DNA from: Novosphingobium kaempferiae | Lineage (GTDB): Bacteria > Pseudomonadota > Alphaproteobacteria > Sphingomonadales > Sphingomonadaceae | Direction: 5' to 3' | Assembly (NCBI RefSeq): GCF_021227995.1 | Contig: NZ_CP089301.1 | Location: forward strand, 1,116,001 to 1,180,000 | Length of the DNA stretch: 64,000 nucleotides | In this document: positions 9,056-18,210 of the stretch, piece by piece | How the letters are laid out: each line of letters begins with the position of its first letter | How positions within the stretch are numbered: position 1 is the first letter of the stretch | The notes under the pieces: model-generated | Told to the model about the DNA's origin: nothing | Seen by the model: the letters and a program-made list of their open reading frames with translations, nothing else | The model's database searches: none | Translations under genes and position numbers: made by a program

Positions 9056-9994
9056 ATGCCCCAACCTGAACTGCGTTTCGACGGCCGCGTCGCGGTAGTC
9101 ACCGGCGGCGGTCGCGGGCTGGGCCGGTCCTATGCCCTGCTGCTGGCGCAGCGCGGCTGCAAGGTGGTCGTCAACGACCTCGGCGGGGCGATCCGCGGAG
9201 ACCTTGCCGGCGATGGACCGGATACAAGCGTCGCGCAAAGCGTGGTGGACGAGATCGTCGCCGCGGGCGGAGAAGCGATCGCCAATGCCGATACCGTAGC
9301 CACGCCCGAAGGTGGCCGCGCCATCGTGCAGGCCGCGCTCGACGCCTGGGGCCGCATCGACGTGCTGATCCACAACGCGGGCAACGTGCGCTACGGCTCC
9401 ATCCGCGACGTTTCCTACGAAGACTTCCGCGCGGTGGTGGATGTCCACCTGCTCGGCGCATTCCATGTCGTGCAGGCGGCGTTCGGGCCGATGGCCGACG
9501 CGGGCTATGGCCGGATCGTGCTGACCAGCTCGGTCGGCGGGCTCTACGGCAACGAAAACTGCGTGAACTACGGCATGTCGAAGTCGGGCATGCTCGGCCT
9601 CAACAACATCGCCGCGCTGGAGGGCGAGGCCCTCGGGATAAAGTGCAACGTCATCGTCCCTGGCGCCGTCACCCGCATGGCGGAGGGCCTCGATATCTCG
9701 CAGTACCCGCCGATGGACCCCGAAATGGTCGCCCCCGTGGTCGGCTGGCTCAGCCACGAAAGCTGCGACGTGACGGGAGAGATGATCGCCTCGATGGCGG
9801 GCCGCGTGGCGCGCATGTTCGTGGCCGAGACGGTCGGCGTCTATCGCCCGCACTGGACGATCGAGGATGTCGCTGCCGCCTCCCCCGCGTTCCACGACAA
9901 GGCGCAATTGCTGGACTTCGGGCTTCACGGCCACGTCGATCACATCGGCTACAGCTTCGCCATGGCGCGTTCTGAACCGGCCGAGGCCCACTAA
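9056..9994 (+). CDS. SDR family NAD(P)-dependent oxidoreductase (17-beta-HSD type 4-like)
   Basis: A 312-residue classical-type short-chain dehydrogenase. The cofactor motif TGGGRGLG is at residues 16-23, NNAG is represented as HNAGN near 107, and the catalytic residues are Ser158/159, Tyr172 and Lys176 (NYGMSKSG). The start MPQPELRFDGRVAVVTGGG and the longer C-terminal tail resemble the dehydrogenase part of peroxisomal multifunctional enzyme type 2. It probably oxidises a hydroxyl produced by the Rieske enzyme to a ketone. ATG 9056 is chosen over upstream in-frame codons because conserved sequence starts there. It is divergent from the propeller gene across 274 bp, which must carry both promoters. 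Confidence 0.88.
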   Translation: MPQPELRFDGRVAVVTGGGRGLGRSYALLLAQRGCKVVVNDLGGAIRGDLAGDGPDTSVAQSVVDEIVAAGGEAIANADTVATPEGGRAIVQAALDAWGRIDVLIHNAGNVRYGSIRDVSYEDFRAVVDVHLLGAFHVVQAAFGPMADAGYGRIVLTSSVGGLYGNENCVNYGMSKSGMLGLNNIAALEGEALGIKCNVIVPGAVTRMAEGLDISQYPPMDPEMVAPVVGWLSHESCDVTGEMIASMAGRVARMFVAETVGVYRPHWTIEDVAAASPAFHDKAQLLDFGLHGHVDHIGYSFAMARSEPAEAH

Positions 9995-10010
9995 TCAACA
10001 ACACTGTTGA
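9995..10010. promoter_or_regulatory. Candidate operator, TCAACA-N4-TGTTGA
   Basis: A perfect 6-bp inverted repeat with a 4-bp spacer directly after the SDR stop codon and 53 bp before the monooxygenase start. A one-mismatch copy (TGAACA-N4-TGTTGA) sits in the same relative place before the thiamine-diphosphate enzyme gene at 18208. The shared site suggests a common repressor or activator; the regulator is not encoded nearby. Confidence 0.4.
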
Positions 10011-10062
10011 CATAAAACGCAGTGCGAGACACAGCCGCTCACAAGATCAGCGCTCCGAACGA

Positions 10063-11919
10063 ATGGGACTGGACATGACCTGCCTCAAGACCGACGTGCC
10101 TGCGCCGGAGGAACTCGATATCCCCGCGCTCAAGGCCAAGTACCTGGCCGAACGCGACAAGCGCCTGCGCCGCGAAGGGGGCGAGCAGTACGTGCGCCCG
10201 ACCGGCGACTTTTCCGACAACTATGCCCACGATCCCTTCACCCCGGTGGCCGAGCGCGAACCGCTGATGGAGGAGATCGACGTCGCCATCCTCGGCGCCG
10301 GGTTCTCGGGGATTCTCGCGGGCTATCACTTGCGCAAGCAGGGCGTGACGAACGTGCGCAACATCGACCACGCGGGCGGCTTCGGCGGCGTGTGGTACTG
10401 GAACCGTTATCCCGGCGTGCAGTGCGACAACGACGCCTACTGCTACCTCCCCCTGCTCGAAGAGACGGGCTACATGCCCAGCAAGAAGTTCTCCGACGGC
10501 TGGGAGATCCAGGCCTACTGCCAGAAGATGGCCGAGGATTTCGAGCTAGCCGACAAGGCGCTGTTCCACACGCTGGTGGAAAGCATCGTCTGGGACGAGG
10601 GTGCCAAGCGCTGGCATGTGAAGACCAATCGCGGCGACGAGATCCGCGCGCGCTTCGTGGTCATGGCGGGCGGCGTGATGAACATGCCCAAGCTGCCCGG
10701 CATCCCCGGCATCCACGACTTCAAGGGCAAGATGTTCCACACCAGCCGCTGGGAGCATGACTACACCGGCGGATCGTGGACCGCACCCGAGCTGGAAAAG
10801 CTGCGCGACAAGCGCGTCGCCATCGTCGGCACCGGGGCTACTTCGGTGCAGGCGGTGCCCTACCTCGGCAAGTATGCGAAGCAGCTCTACGTGCTCCAGC
10901 GCACCCCGTCGAACATCGACGAGCGGCCCAATCCGCCGACCGATCCGGACTGGGCGGCATCGCTCCAGCCCGGCTGGCAGCAGGATCGCATGGCGAACTT
11001 CCATCGCGGCGCGCAGCAGTTCTTCCTGCCCGGCGAGCCCGACCAGATCTGCGACATCTGGACCGAGATCAGCCGCAACCTGAACCTCGAACTGGAAGAG
11101 GACGGCTTCCCGGAACTCGACATCGGCCAGATCATGGCCCGCCGCGACGTGGTGGACTATCAGGTCATGGAACGGCTGCGCCGCCGGGTCGACGCCATCG
11201 TCACCGACAAGGCGACGGCGGACATCCTGAAGCCCTGGTTCCGCTTCATGTGCAAGCGGCCGCTGTCGAACAACGACTACTACCCCACCTTCAACCAGCC
11301 CAACGTCAAGCTGATCGACGTTTCGCCCACGCAGGGCGTCGAGCGCATGACCGAGAAGGGCTTCGTCGCCGACGGGGTGGAATACGAGGTGGACCTGATG
11401 ATCTTCGCCTCGGGCTTCGAGGTGACGAGCGATCTCAGGCGCCGCTGGGGCATCGACACGGTGAAGGGCGAGAACGGCCTGTCGATCTACGATCACTGGA
11501 CCAACGGCCCCAGCACCCTGCACGGCGTCACCACCGACAAGTTCCCCGGCATGTTCTACATGGGCTACATCCAGGGCGCGACGAATTCGAGCACGACCGA
11601 GCAGTTCGGCCGGCAGGCCGAGCACCTCGCCTTCATGATCGGCGAGACCGTCCGGCGCGGCGCGGACAAGTTCAGCGCCACCGCCGAGGGCGTGGCGGGC
11701 TACGTCCAGCACTGCCGCGACAATGAAGTCGACATGTCGGAGTTCCAGCAGGGCTGCACGCCCAGCTACTTCAACAACGAGGGCGACAAGGAACTGAAGT
11801 GGGCCCTGTTCAAGGGCTACCTGCCCGGCTGGGACGCCTGGCGCGACATGCTGGCAGACTGGCGCAAGTCGCCCGACCTGCCCGGCGTGGCGTTCGAGAC
11901 CAGGGAAATGGTGGACTGA
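10063..11919 (+). CDS. Baeyer-Villiger-type flavin monooxygenase
   Basis: A 618-residue FAD- and NADPH-dependent class B monooxygenase. The first Rossmann motif GAGFSG is at residues 78-83, the family fingerprint FKGKMFHTSRWEHD at 220-233 and the second Rossmann motif VGTGAT at about 255-260. The N-terminal extension of about 70 residues is like that of larger Baeyer-Villiger enzymes of the steroid, cyclododecanone and phenylacetone group. It should insert oxygen next to a ketone, giving an ester or lactone. It follows the SDR with a 68-bp gap. ATG 10063 is used; ATG 10075 is an alternative, and neither has a strong ribosome site. Confidence 0.9.
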   Translation: MGLDMTCLKTDVPAPEELDIPALKAKYLAERDKRLRREGGEQYVRPTGDFSDNYAHDPFTPVAEREPLMEEIDVAILGAGFSGILAGYHLRKQGVTNVRNIDHAGGFGGVWYWNRYPGVQCDNDAYCYLPLLEETGYMPSKKFSDGWEIQAYCQKMAEDFELADKALFHTLVESIVWDEGAKRWHVKTNRGDEIRARFVVMAGGVMNMPKLPGIPGIHDFKGKMFHTSRWEHDYTGGSWTAPELEKLRDKRVAIVGTGATSVQAVPYLGKYAKQLYVLQRTPSNIDERPNPPTDPDWAASLQPGWQQDRMANFHRGAQQFFLPGEPDQICDIWTEISRNLNLELEEDGFPELDIGQIMARRDVVDYQVMERLRRRVDAIVTDKATADILKPWFRFMCKRPLSNNDYYPTFNQPNVKLIDVSPTQGVERMTEKGFVADGVEYEVDLMIFASGFEVTSDLRRRWGIDTVKGENGLSIYDHWTNGPSTLHGVTTDKFPGMFYMGYIQGATNSSTTEQFGRQAEHLAFMIGETVRRGADKFSATAEGVAGYVQHCRDNEVDMSEFQQGCTPSYFNNEGDKELKWALFKGYLPGWDAWRDMLADWRKSPDLPGVAFETREMVD

Positions 11920-12086
11920 CGAGGTGCGGCCCTGAGAACAAGCACGGGAAGACGTAGGGCGGCAGCTCTTGGTATCTGTCGCCCCGATCGTCTGCACACT
12001 TGCAGCCCGCTCTCCTGACAGGCAGTAATCGCTCGAACTTGTACTGCATCGCCATCGACGACTGCAAAACGGGGGAGAGACGAGCA

Positions 12087-12686
12087 GTGGCAGACAATAC
12101 GCCGCAACTTGGGCAGTCGTGGGAGCGTGGCGGGTTCGTCACGCGGTTCGGTTCCGTTGGCGCCAGCGAGCCGGGACGTCTCGATTCCCTGCTCGGATAC
12201 AAGAGCGGGACGCTCGGCGCGGGTTACAAGCTGGTGATACTGGCCGAACCGATCCGCGCCAACCACGTCGTCTTCGCCGCCTATACTCACGCTTCCGGAG
12301 GCCGGTGGGGAGCACCCGCCAGCACGCCCGAAGAAGACACCAGTCGCCCTTCGGTTCACAAGGAAATGGGGGAGAAGAATTACGATGTACCCCGCCTCCA
12401 GCGCGATTTTGCGCAGGATCCCCGCAACCTCATCGGCAACGACCGCATCGTGAAGATCGTGCCCGATGCCCAGCCTCCGGGAGAGAATCCGGCGGAGGAC
12501 TACCCACCGGGCCTCGGCATTCCGCAGTGGATACTGACCGCCCCGCACCGGTTCTACGTCGCGGTGGCGGTGGATGCCACCGGCACGGCGCGGACCGCAG
12601 CAGGCTGGAGCGTGCCGGTTGGACCGGGCGCGAGCTATGGCGACCGCGAGAAACTGTTCAAGTACGTCGCCAACCTGAGCGTCTGA
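12087..12686 (+). CDS. Hypothetical protein, 199 residues
   Basis: I do not recognise this family. GTG 12087 follows GGGGGAGAG at workable spacing; an upstream TTG at 12000 would lengthen it by 29 residues. The protein is soluble, with no signal or membrane segment, is rich in glycine and proline, and has a mixed alpha/beta look (GFVTRFGSVGASEPGRL; YKLVILAEPIRANHVVF; HRFYVAVAVDATGTA). It lies between the monooxygenase and a convergent enoyl-CoA hydratase, whose stop is only 3 bp away. Codon use resembles the neighbours, so it is probably a real member of the catabolic cluster. Confidence 0.6.
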   Translation: MADNTPQLGQSWERGGFVTRFGSVGASEPGRLDSLLGYKSGTLGAGYKLVILAEPIRANHVVFAAYTHASGGRWGAPASTPEEDTSRPSVHKEMGEKNYDVPRLQRDFAQDPRNLIGNDRIVKIVPDAQPPGENPAEDYPPGLGIPQWILTAPHRFYVAVAVDATGTARTAAGWSVPVGPGASYGDREKLFKYVANLSV

Positions 12687-12689
12687 CGC

Positions 12690-13457
12690 TCAGATACCCC
12701 GCCAGACCGGCTTGCGCTTCTCCGCGAAGGCGCGCGGACCTTCCTGCGCGTCCTGCGAATTGTACATATGCTCATGCGCCGCCCGGGCTGCCGCCAGAGC
12801 GGCGCTGCGGCCCATCTCGGTGGAGAGCATCACCGTCTCGCGCGCGGCCCTGACCGACAGCGGCGCGCCTTCCAGCACCTCGCGCGCAAGGTCCAGCGCG
12901 GCATCCAGAACCGCCCCGGGCTCCGCCAGACGGTTGACGAGGCCGATCTCGTAGGCGCGCTGCGCGGTGATGGGCTTGCCGGTGAGCACGATCTCCATGA
13001 AGATGCGCTGCCCGATCATGTGGATCAGCGGCGCCGCCCAAGGACTGCCGCGCCCCACCTTGACCTCGGTGATCGCAAACCTGGCCTCGGTGGAAGCCAC
13101 GCACAAGTCGCAGGCCTGCGCGATCATCCAGCCGCCCGCGAAGGCGACGCCGTTGACCGCCGCGATGGTCGGCTTGGACAGTTCAATGGTATCGTAAGGC
13201 AGCGCGAACATGTCGCGCGGGGGCACCGCCATGCCGGTCTCGACCATTTCCTTGAGGTCGCCCCCGGCGCAGAACGTCTTGTCGCCGCTGCCCGTCAGGA
13301 TGGCGATGCGCAGTGCGTCGTCGCCCTCGAACCGTTTCCACGCGGCGCGCAGGCCCTCACGCACTTCGCGGGTGAGGGCGTTGCGCTGCTCCGGGCGGTC
13401 GATGGTGATGACGGCGATGCCATCGGGACGGGCATCGAAACGGACGGCATCGGTCAT
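12690..13457 (-). CDS. Enoyl-CoA hydratase/isomerase (crotonase family)
   Basis: A 255-residue crotonase-fold protein. The oxyanion-hole segments FCAGGDLKEM and AAVNGVAFAGGWMIAQACD are clear, and the trimer/active-site region ARFAITEVKVGRG follows. The family hydrates or isomerises enoyl-CoA thioesters; individual members may instead be hydrolases or lyases, so the exact reaction is open. Its start lies 2 bp after the stop of the upstream CoA-transferase gene, so it is the terminal gene of a four-gene minus-strand operon (acyl-CoA dehydrogenase, CitE-like lyase, CoA-transferase, hydratase), a beta-oxidation-type set. Confidence 0.88.
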   Translation of the reverse strand: MTDAVRFDARPDGIAVITIDRPEQRNALTREVREGLRAAWKRFEGDDALRIAILTGSGDKTFCAGGDLKEMVETGMAVPPRDMFALPYDTIELSKPTIAAVNGVAFAGGWMIAQACDLCVASTEARFAITEVKVGRGSPWAAPLIHMIGQRIFMEIVLTGKPITAQRAYEIGLVNRLAEPGAVLDAALDLAREVLEGAPLSVRAARETVMLSTEMGRSAALAAARAAHEHMYNSQDAQEGPRAFAEKRKPVWRGI

Positions 13458-13459
13458 CT

Positions 13460-14707
13460 CTAGAACCCTCTCCTCGCGATCTCGAAGGCGGCGCGGTCCA
13501 GTTCCTCGCGGAAATCCGGGTGCGCCACCGCGACCAGCCGCCGCGCGCGTTCGGCAAGGGTCTGGCCCTTAAGCTGCGCCGCGCCGAACTCGGTCACGAC
13601 CACGTCCACCTCGCTGCGCGCGCTGGTCACGGGGCCGGAGAGCGCGGGCACGATCTTGCTGATCGTCCCGCCCTTTGCCGTCGCCGCCAGCACCATGAGC
13701 GAGGCCCCGCCCGGCGAGCGCGCGCCCGCGCGCACGAAGTCCACCTGCCCGCCGGTCCCGCCCATGTAGGCCGCGCCCGACTGCTCGGCGTTGACCTGCC
13801 CAGCCAGGTCCACTTCCAGCGCGGAGTTGATGGTGACAAGGCGCGACAGTTGCCCCAGCACCCCGGCATCGTGGGTGTAGCTGGTCGGCGTCATGCGGAT
13901 CGCGGGGTTCTCGTGCGCCCAGTCGTAGAGCCGCCGCGTGCCGATCAGTGCGCCGTTGATCGAGACGCCGCGGTCGATCTCCTTGCGCGCATTGGTCAAC
14001 ACGCCCGCTTCCGCCAGATCGACCAGCCCGTCGCCCAGCATCCCCGAATGGACGCCAAGGTCGCGCCGGTCGTGCAGCAGGCGCAGGATCGCATCGGGCA
14101 CCGCACCGACGCCGGTCTGGATCACCGATCCGTCGCCGATGAACTCCGCACAGAGCCGCGCGATTGCCTCGTCGGTAGGGCCGATCTTCGCGGGCGCGAC
14201 CTCTACCGGCGGGCGGGAGACTTGCACGGCGACGTCGATGGCGCTGGCGGGGATCGTCTCGCCCGGAACGAAGGGCACCTGCTCGTTGACCTCGGCGATG
14301 ACGACGCGCGCCTTGTCCACGGCGGCTCGGACATAGTCGGAGATGAGCCCGCAGGAATGCTCGCCCTGCGCATTGGCGGGGCTGACCTGGATCATCGCCA
14401 CGTCGCAGGGCATCACGCCCGCCGCGATCAGCGGTGCGACCTGGCTGACGTGGACGGGGATCACGTCGAGCGCATTGGCCTTCGTCATCGCCCGCAGCGC
14501 CCCGATTGCGCCCATCGAGGACAGGCGGAACGCGTTAGCCGTCTCGGGCGTGAACAGGCCGGAGAAGCTCGTGCCGATGAAGGCGTACAGGCCGCCGATG
14601 TCCGCCCCTTGCGCTATCAGCGCCTCCACCAGCGTGATCGGCTCGCCGCAGGCTTGTCCGAAGACGATGCGGTCGCCGGGGCGCAGATAGGCGGAAAGGT
14701 CGATCAT
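13460..14707 (-). CDS. Acetyl-CoA hydrolase/4-hydroxybutyrate CoA-transferase family protein
   Basis: A 415-residue protein starting MIDLSAYLRPGDRIVFGQ, with the family features VSPANAQGEHSCGL, QTGVGAVPDAIL and HSGMLGDG. Members move CoA between acetyl-CoA and a carboxylic acid, or hydrolyse it, through a glutamyl-CoA intermediate. Here it likely activates a ring-opened acid. ATG 14707 lies 10 bp after the stop of the CitE-like gene; a longer frame to 14785 has no support. The second, unrelated CoA-transferase of this cluster (CaiB/BaiF type) suggests two different acids are activated. Confidence 0.85.
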   Translation of the reverse strand: MIDLSAYLRPGDRIVFGQACGEPITLVEALIAQGADIGGLYAFIGTSFSGLFTPETANAFRLSSMGAIGALRAMTKANALDVIPVHVSQVAPLIAAGVMPCDVAMIQVSPANAQGEHSCGLISDYVRAAVDKARVVIAEVNEQVPFVPGETIPASAIDVAVQVSRPPVEVAPAKIGPTDEAIARLCAEFIGDGSVIQTGVGAVPDAILRLLHDRRDLGVHSGMLGDGLVDLAEAGVLTNARKEIDRGVSINGALIGTRRLYDWAHENPAIRMTPTSYTHDAGVLGQLSRLVTINSALEVDLAGQVNAEQSGAAYMGGTGGQVDFVRAGARSPGGASLMVLAATAKGGTISKIVPALSGPVTSARSEVDVVVTEFGAAQLKGQTLAERARRLVAVAHPDFREELDRAAFEIARRGF

Positions 14708-14717
14708 GCTGCCCGCA

Positions 14718-15608
14718 TCACAGCTTCCCCGCCTGCCGCAGCAGTCGCTCGGCGCGGGCGAGGTAGGGCCGGTCGAGCATGCCACCCTTCCAGCCGATCG
14801 CGCCTACGCCGGGGTTGGCGGCGAAGACGTTTACGATCTCCTGCGCCTCGGCGATCTCAGCTTCGGTAGGGGTGAAGGCGGCATTGATGACCGGCACCTG
14901 CGCCGGGTGGATCGCCATCATGCCCCGGAAGCCGTCGCGACGGGCCTTCTCGGCGCGGGCTTTCAGTGCATCGAGGTCGCGGAAATCCGCGCTGATCGTC
15001 TCGATCGCCGTCACTCCCGCCGTCGCCGCGCCCAGCACGGTCAGGCTGCGCGCGAGTTCGTAAGTGAAGGAATACGATCCGTCCTCGTTGCGGTTGGACG
15101 ATGCGCCGATGGAATCGGCCAGATCCTCCGCCCCCCAGGTCAGCGCCACCACGCGCGGGGCGCCCTTGTAGCTGCCGGTATGGAACATCGCCTCGGCCGT
15201 CTCGGTGATGAGGACGATGACCGGGGTGGAGCCTTCCTCGATCCCGTTCGCCGCTTCCAGCGCGGAAAGGCAGTGGTCAAGCTTCTCCACGTCGGCGCGG
15301 CCATAGACCTTGGGCAGCATGATGCCGCCCGGATGCGCGGGCATCACCGCCGCAAGGTCGGCCAGCGTGTGCGGCCCGTCGAACGGGTTGATCCGCACCC
15401 AAAGGCGGGCGCGCTGCTGCGGGTTTGCCTTGATGAAGTCATGCACCATCGGGCGCGCGGCGGCCTTGGCGTCGGGGGCGACGGCGTCCTCAAGGTCGAT
15501 GAGCACGATGTCGGCCTCGCCCTCCATCGCCTTGGTCATCTTCTTCTCGCTGTCGCCCGGCGCGAAAAGCCAGGAGCGGGCGGTGGCTGGGGTGTGAGTG
15601 AAAGGCAT
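14718..15608 (-). CDS. HpcH/HpaI aldolase/citrate lyase (CitE-like) family protein
   Basis: A 296-residue TIM-barrel lyase of the CitE/malyl-CoA lyase group. Features in order are RSWLFAPGDSEKK, the metal-binding IDLEDAVAP, MLPKVYGRADVE, the catalytic-region ITETAEAM, WGAEDLAD and GMMAIHPAQVPVIN. Members cleave or make beta-hydroxyacyl-CoA thioesters, for example malyl- or citramalyl-CoA, with a divalent metal. Within this operon it could split a beta-hydroxyacyl-CoA from the ring-opened acid into acetyl-CoA or glyoxylate-type products. GGAGAG sits five bases before ATG 15608, which decides the start. Confidence 0.87.
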   Translation of the reverse strand: MPFTHTPATARSWLFAPGDSEKKMTKAMEGEADIVLIDLEDAVAPDAKAAARPMVHDFIKANPQQRARLWVRINPFDGPHTLADLAAVMPAHPGGIMLPKVYGRADVEKLDHCLSALEAANGIEEGSTPVIVLITETAEAMFHTGSYKGAPRVVALTWGAEDLADSIGASSNRNEDGSYSFTYELARSLTVLGAATAGVTAIETISADFRDLDALKARAEKARRDGFRGMMAIHPAQVPVINAAFTPTEAEIAEAQEIVNVFAANPGVGAIGWKGGMLDRPYLARAERLLRQAGKL

Positions 15609-15687
15609 TGTCTCTCCGAAATTCGTCGATCCGCTGACCGTGATGCGGCTTCGCGTGCGGCATGGGCTCACCTAAAGACAGCCGCCG

Positions 15688-15708
15688 GTCCCGGATCAAG
15701 TCCGGGAC
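15688..15708. repeat. Short palindrome between lyase and dehydrogenase genes
   Basis: Perfect 8-bp arms (GTCCCGGA / TCCGGGAC) around a TCAAG loop. The motif is a common sphingomonad intergenic repeat. It lies between the acyl-CoA dehydrogenase stop and the CitE-like start and may attenuate transcription within the operon; there is no T-run, so it is not a classic terminator. Confidence 0.6.
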
Positions 15709-15720
15709 GACGGGCAGCTT

Positions 15721-16887
15721 TCAATAACTCCTCGGCAGCTCCAAAACCCTCTCGGCGATGTAGTTCATGATCTGGTGCGGACTGACCGGTGCGATGCGCG
15801 GGATCATGACTTCGCGCAGGTAGCGTTCGACGTGATATTCCTGCGCGTAGCCCATGCCGCCCATCGACATGACGGCGGTCTGGCAGGCCTCGTACCCCGC
15901 CTCTGCCGCCAGGTATTTGGCGGCGTTCGCCTCGGTCCCGCAGTCGAGGCCCTTGTCGAACAGGGTGGCGGCCTTGAACACCATGAGGCTGGCCGCCTCC
16001 ACCTGCATCCACGCCTTGGCCAGCGGGTGCTGGATGCCCTGGTTCTGGCCGATGGGACGGCCGAAAACCACGCGTTCGCGGGCGTAACGGCTGGCTTTCT
16101 GGAGGGCGACGCGCCCCAGTCCGGTGGCTTCGGCACCCAGCAGGACGCGCTCCGGATTGAGGCCCTGCAGGAGTATCTTGAACCCCTGCCCTTCCTCGCC
16201 GATGCGGTCTTCCTCGGGGATGAAGAGGTCGGTGATGAACAGCATGTTCGAACCCACCGCATGGCGGCCCATCTTCGGGATCAGGCGGGATTCGACGGAT
16301 TTCCTGTCTATTTTACAATAGAATAGCGTCAGCCCTTCGGTCTTCTTGCGTACCTCTTCCAACGGCGTGGTGCGGGCGATCAGGAGCATGCGGTCGGCAA
16401 CGTGGGCGTTGGTGATCCAGATCTTCTCGCCATTTACTTTGTAGCCGCCGGGCACCCGCTCGGCGCGGGTCTTGAGGCTGGTGGTGTCGAGGCCGGTGTT
16501 GGGCTCGGTCACGGCGAAGCACATCTTCTCCTTGCCCGAGAGAATCGGCGGAATCATGCGGCTTTGCTGCTCTTGCGTGCCGAACAGATGCACCGGCTCG
16601 AGCCCGAATACGGGGCCGTGGATCGCCGAGGCCGCTGTCATTCCGCCGCCGCTTTCGGCCACCGCCTGCATCATCACCGCCGCCTCGGTGATGCCGAGCC
16701 CGGCACCGCCGACCGCCTCGGGCATGGCGACGCCGAGCCATCCGGCCTCCGCCATCGACTTGTGGAACTCGAAGGGGAATTCGCCCGAGCGATCCTTTTC
16801 CAGCCAGTACTCGTCCGGGAACTGCGAGCAGTGCTTCAGCACCGCCTCACGGATATCCTGCTGGTCCTGATTCAGTGAGAAATCCAC
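15721..16887 (-). CDS. Acyl-CoA dehydrogenase
   Basis: A 388-residue FAD-dependent acyl-CoA dehydrogenase of usual length. CFAVTEPNTGLDTTSLKT is the FAD-contact loop of the middle domain, EKIWITNAHVAD follows, and the C-terminal helical domain has the segment MGGMGYAQEYHVER that normally holds or neighbours the catalytic base. The start is GTG 16887, behind GAGGGCGG. It introduces an alpha-beta double bond, passing electrons to electron-transfer flavoprotein. The gene opens the minus-strand operon and is divergent from the CaiB/BaiF gene across 138 bp. An open frame continues far upstream opposite the CoA-transferase but has no coding character. Confidence 0.92.
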   Translation of the reverse strand: MDFSLNQDQQDIREAVLKHCSQFPDEYWLEKDRSGEFPFEFHKSMAEAGWLGVAMPEAVGGAGLGITEAAVMMQAVAESGGGMTAASAIHGPVFGLEPVHLFGTQEQQSRMIPPILSGKEKMCFAVTEPNTGLDTTSLKTRAERVPGGYKVNGEKIWITNAHVADRMLLIARTTPLEEVRKKTEGLTLFYCKIDRKSVESRLIPKMGRHAVGSNMLFITDLFIPEEDRIGEEGQGFKILLQGLNPERVLLGAEATGLGRVALQKASRYARERVVFGRPIGQNQGIQHPLAKAWMQVEAASLMVFKAATLFDKGLDCGTEANAAKYLAAEAGYEACQTAVMSMGGMGYAQEYHVERYLREVMIPRIAPVSPHQIMNYIAERVLELPRSY

Positions 16888-17025
16888 GCTTTTCCGCCCT
16901 CTTCCCGGCTTGTCGCTGTCCCAAAGGGTTAGCAGCGCGCGGCACCGGATACAACGATCTTGTTCCGATATACGCACGTTGAACCAAAATACGAATAGCG
17001 ATACATCCCGGAGAGGGAGATCGAC

Positions 17026-18210
17026 ATGCGTGCACTGAACGACACCAAGGATGCACAGAACGGCCCTTTGGCGGATGTGAAGGTGATCGACCTGACATCG
17101 GTGGTGTTCGGGCCCTACGCCACGCAGATCATGGCCGACATGGGCGCCGAAGTGATCAAGGTGGAGCCGCCCGAAGGCGACAACACCCGCTGGATCACCA
17201 CCGGCCCCACCCCCGGCATGGGCGGCATCTACGTCAACGTGAACCGGGGCAAGCGCGGGGTCATGCTGGACCTGCGGCAGGAGGCCGACCGCGAATCGCT
17301 GCGCCGCCTGATCGCCACCGCCGACGTCTTCATCCATTCGATGCGCGGCAGCGCGATCCGCAAGCTCGGCTTCGATTACGAAGCCGTCCGCGCGATCCGG
17401 CCCGACATCGTCTACACCAATTGCTACGGCTATTCGCGCCGGGGGCCGGAAGCGGACAAGCCCGCCTACGACGACACGATCCAGGCCGAGTGCGGCATCC
17501 CGCATGTTCAGGGCCTGATGAACGGAGAGCCCGGCTACGTCGCCACGATCATGGCCGACAAGGTGGCGGGGCTCCACGCGCTCTACGCGACGATGATGGC
17601 GCTGTTCCATCGCGAGCGGACGGGAGAGGGTCAGGAAGTCGAGGTCACGATGTTCGAGGCGATGTCCTCGTTCATGCTGGTCGAGCACGCCAACGGCGCG
17701 ATGTTCACCCCGCCGACCACGCCCGCGCACTATCACCGCGCGGTCGAGCCCAACCGGCGGCCCTACCGGACCAGGGACGGGCACGTCGCCGCGCTGGTCT
17801 ACAACGACAAGCACTGGAACGCCTTCGTCGCTGGGGTGAACCCGCCCTGGGCGAGCGAGGAGTTCTCCACCCTTGCCAAGCGGGCCGCGCAGATCGGCCG
17901 CGTCTATGCCCTGCTGGGCGAGACGTTCCTGACCCGCACCACGCAGGAATGGCTGGATACCCTGCGCGCGCTTCACATTCCCTGCGCACCGCTGCGCTCC
18001 ACCGATGCGCTGTTCGACAACGACCACCTCAACGCCATCGGCTTCTTCGAGGAGGTGGAGACGCCGCAAGGCCCGGTCCGCTTCCCCGGCGTACCGACGT
18101 GGTTCTCCCGCACCCCCGGCAAGGTGCGCGGCCCCGCGCCCACGCTGGGGCAGGACAACGAAGCCGTCCTGCAAAGCGTCGCCCCGGCGATAGCAGGCGA
18201 GTCGGAATGA
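17026..18210 (+). CDS. CaiB/BaiF family (class III) CoA-transferase
   Basis: A 394-residue class III CoA-transferase. The N-terminal VIDLTSVVFGPYATQIMADMG and the nucleotide-contact EVIKVEPP are typical, and the catalytic aspartate is Asp149 in PAYDDTIQA. Members such as formyl-CoA:oxalate CoA-transferase use a mixed-anhydride mechanism on interlocked dimers. Pairing with the following thiamine-diphosphate enzyme and aldehyde dehydrogenase recalls oxalyl-CoA decarboxylase or 2-hydroxyacyl-CoA lyase couples, so it may activate a 2-oxo or 2-hydroxy acid. GGAGAGGGAGA precedes ATG 17026. Confidence 0.9.
   Translation: MRALNDTKDAQNGPLADVKVIDLTSVVFGPYATQIMADMGAEVIKVEPPEGDNTRWITTGPTPGMGGIYVNVNRGKRGVMLDLRQEADRESLRRLIATADVFIHSMRGSAIRKLGFDYEAVRAIRPDIVYTNCYGYSRRGPEADKPAYDDTIQAECGIPHVQGLMNGEPGYVATIMADKVAGLHALYATMMALFHRERTGEGQEVEVTMFEAMSSFMLVEHANGAMFTPPTTPAHYHRAVEPNRRPYRTRDGHVAALVYNDKHWNAFVAGVNPPWASEEFSTLAKRAAQIGRVYALLGETFLTRTTQEWLDTLRALHIPCAPLRSTDALFDNDHLNAIGFFEEVETPQGPVRFPGVPTWFSRTPGKVRGPAPTLGQDNEAVLQSVAPAIAGESE

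Noticed and set aside
16951..16963. ACAA-CGATC-TTGT repeat in the divergent promoter of the dehydrogenase and CoA-transferase genes
   Set aside because: Arms of four bases are too short, and no second copy was seen.
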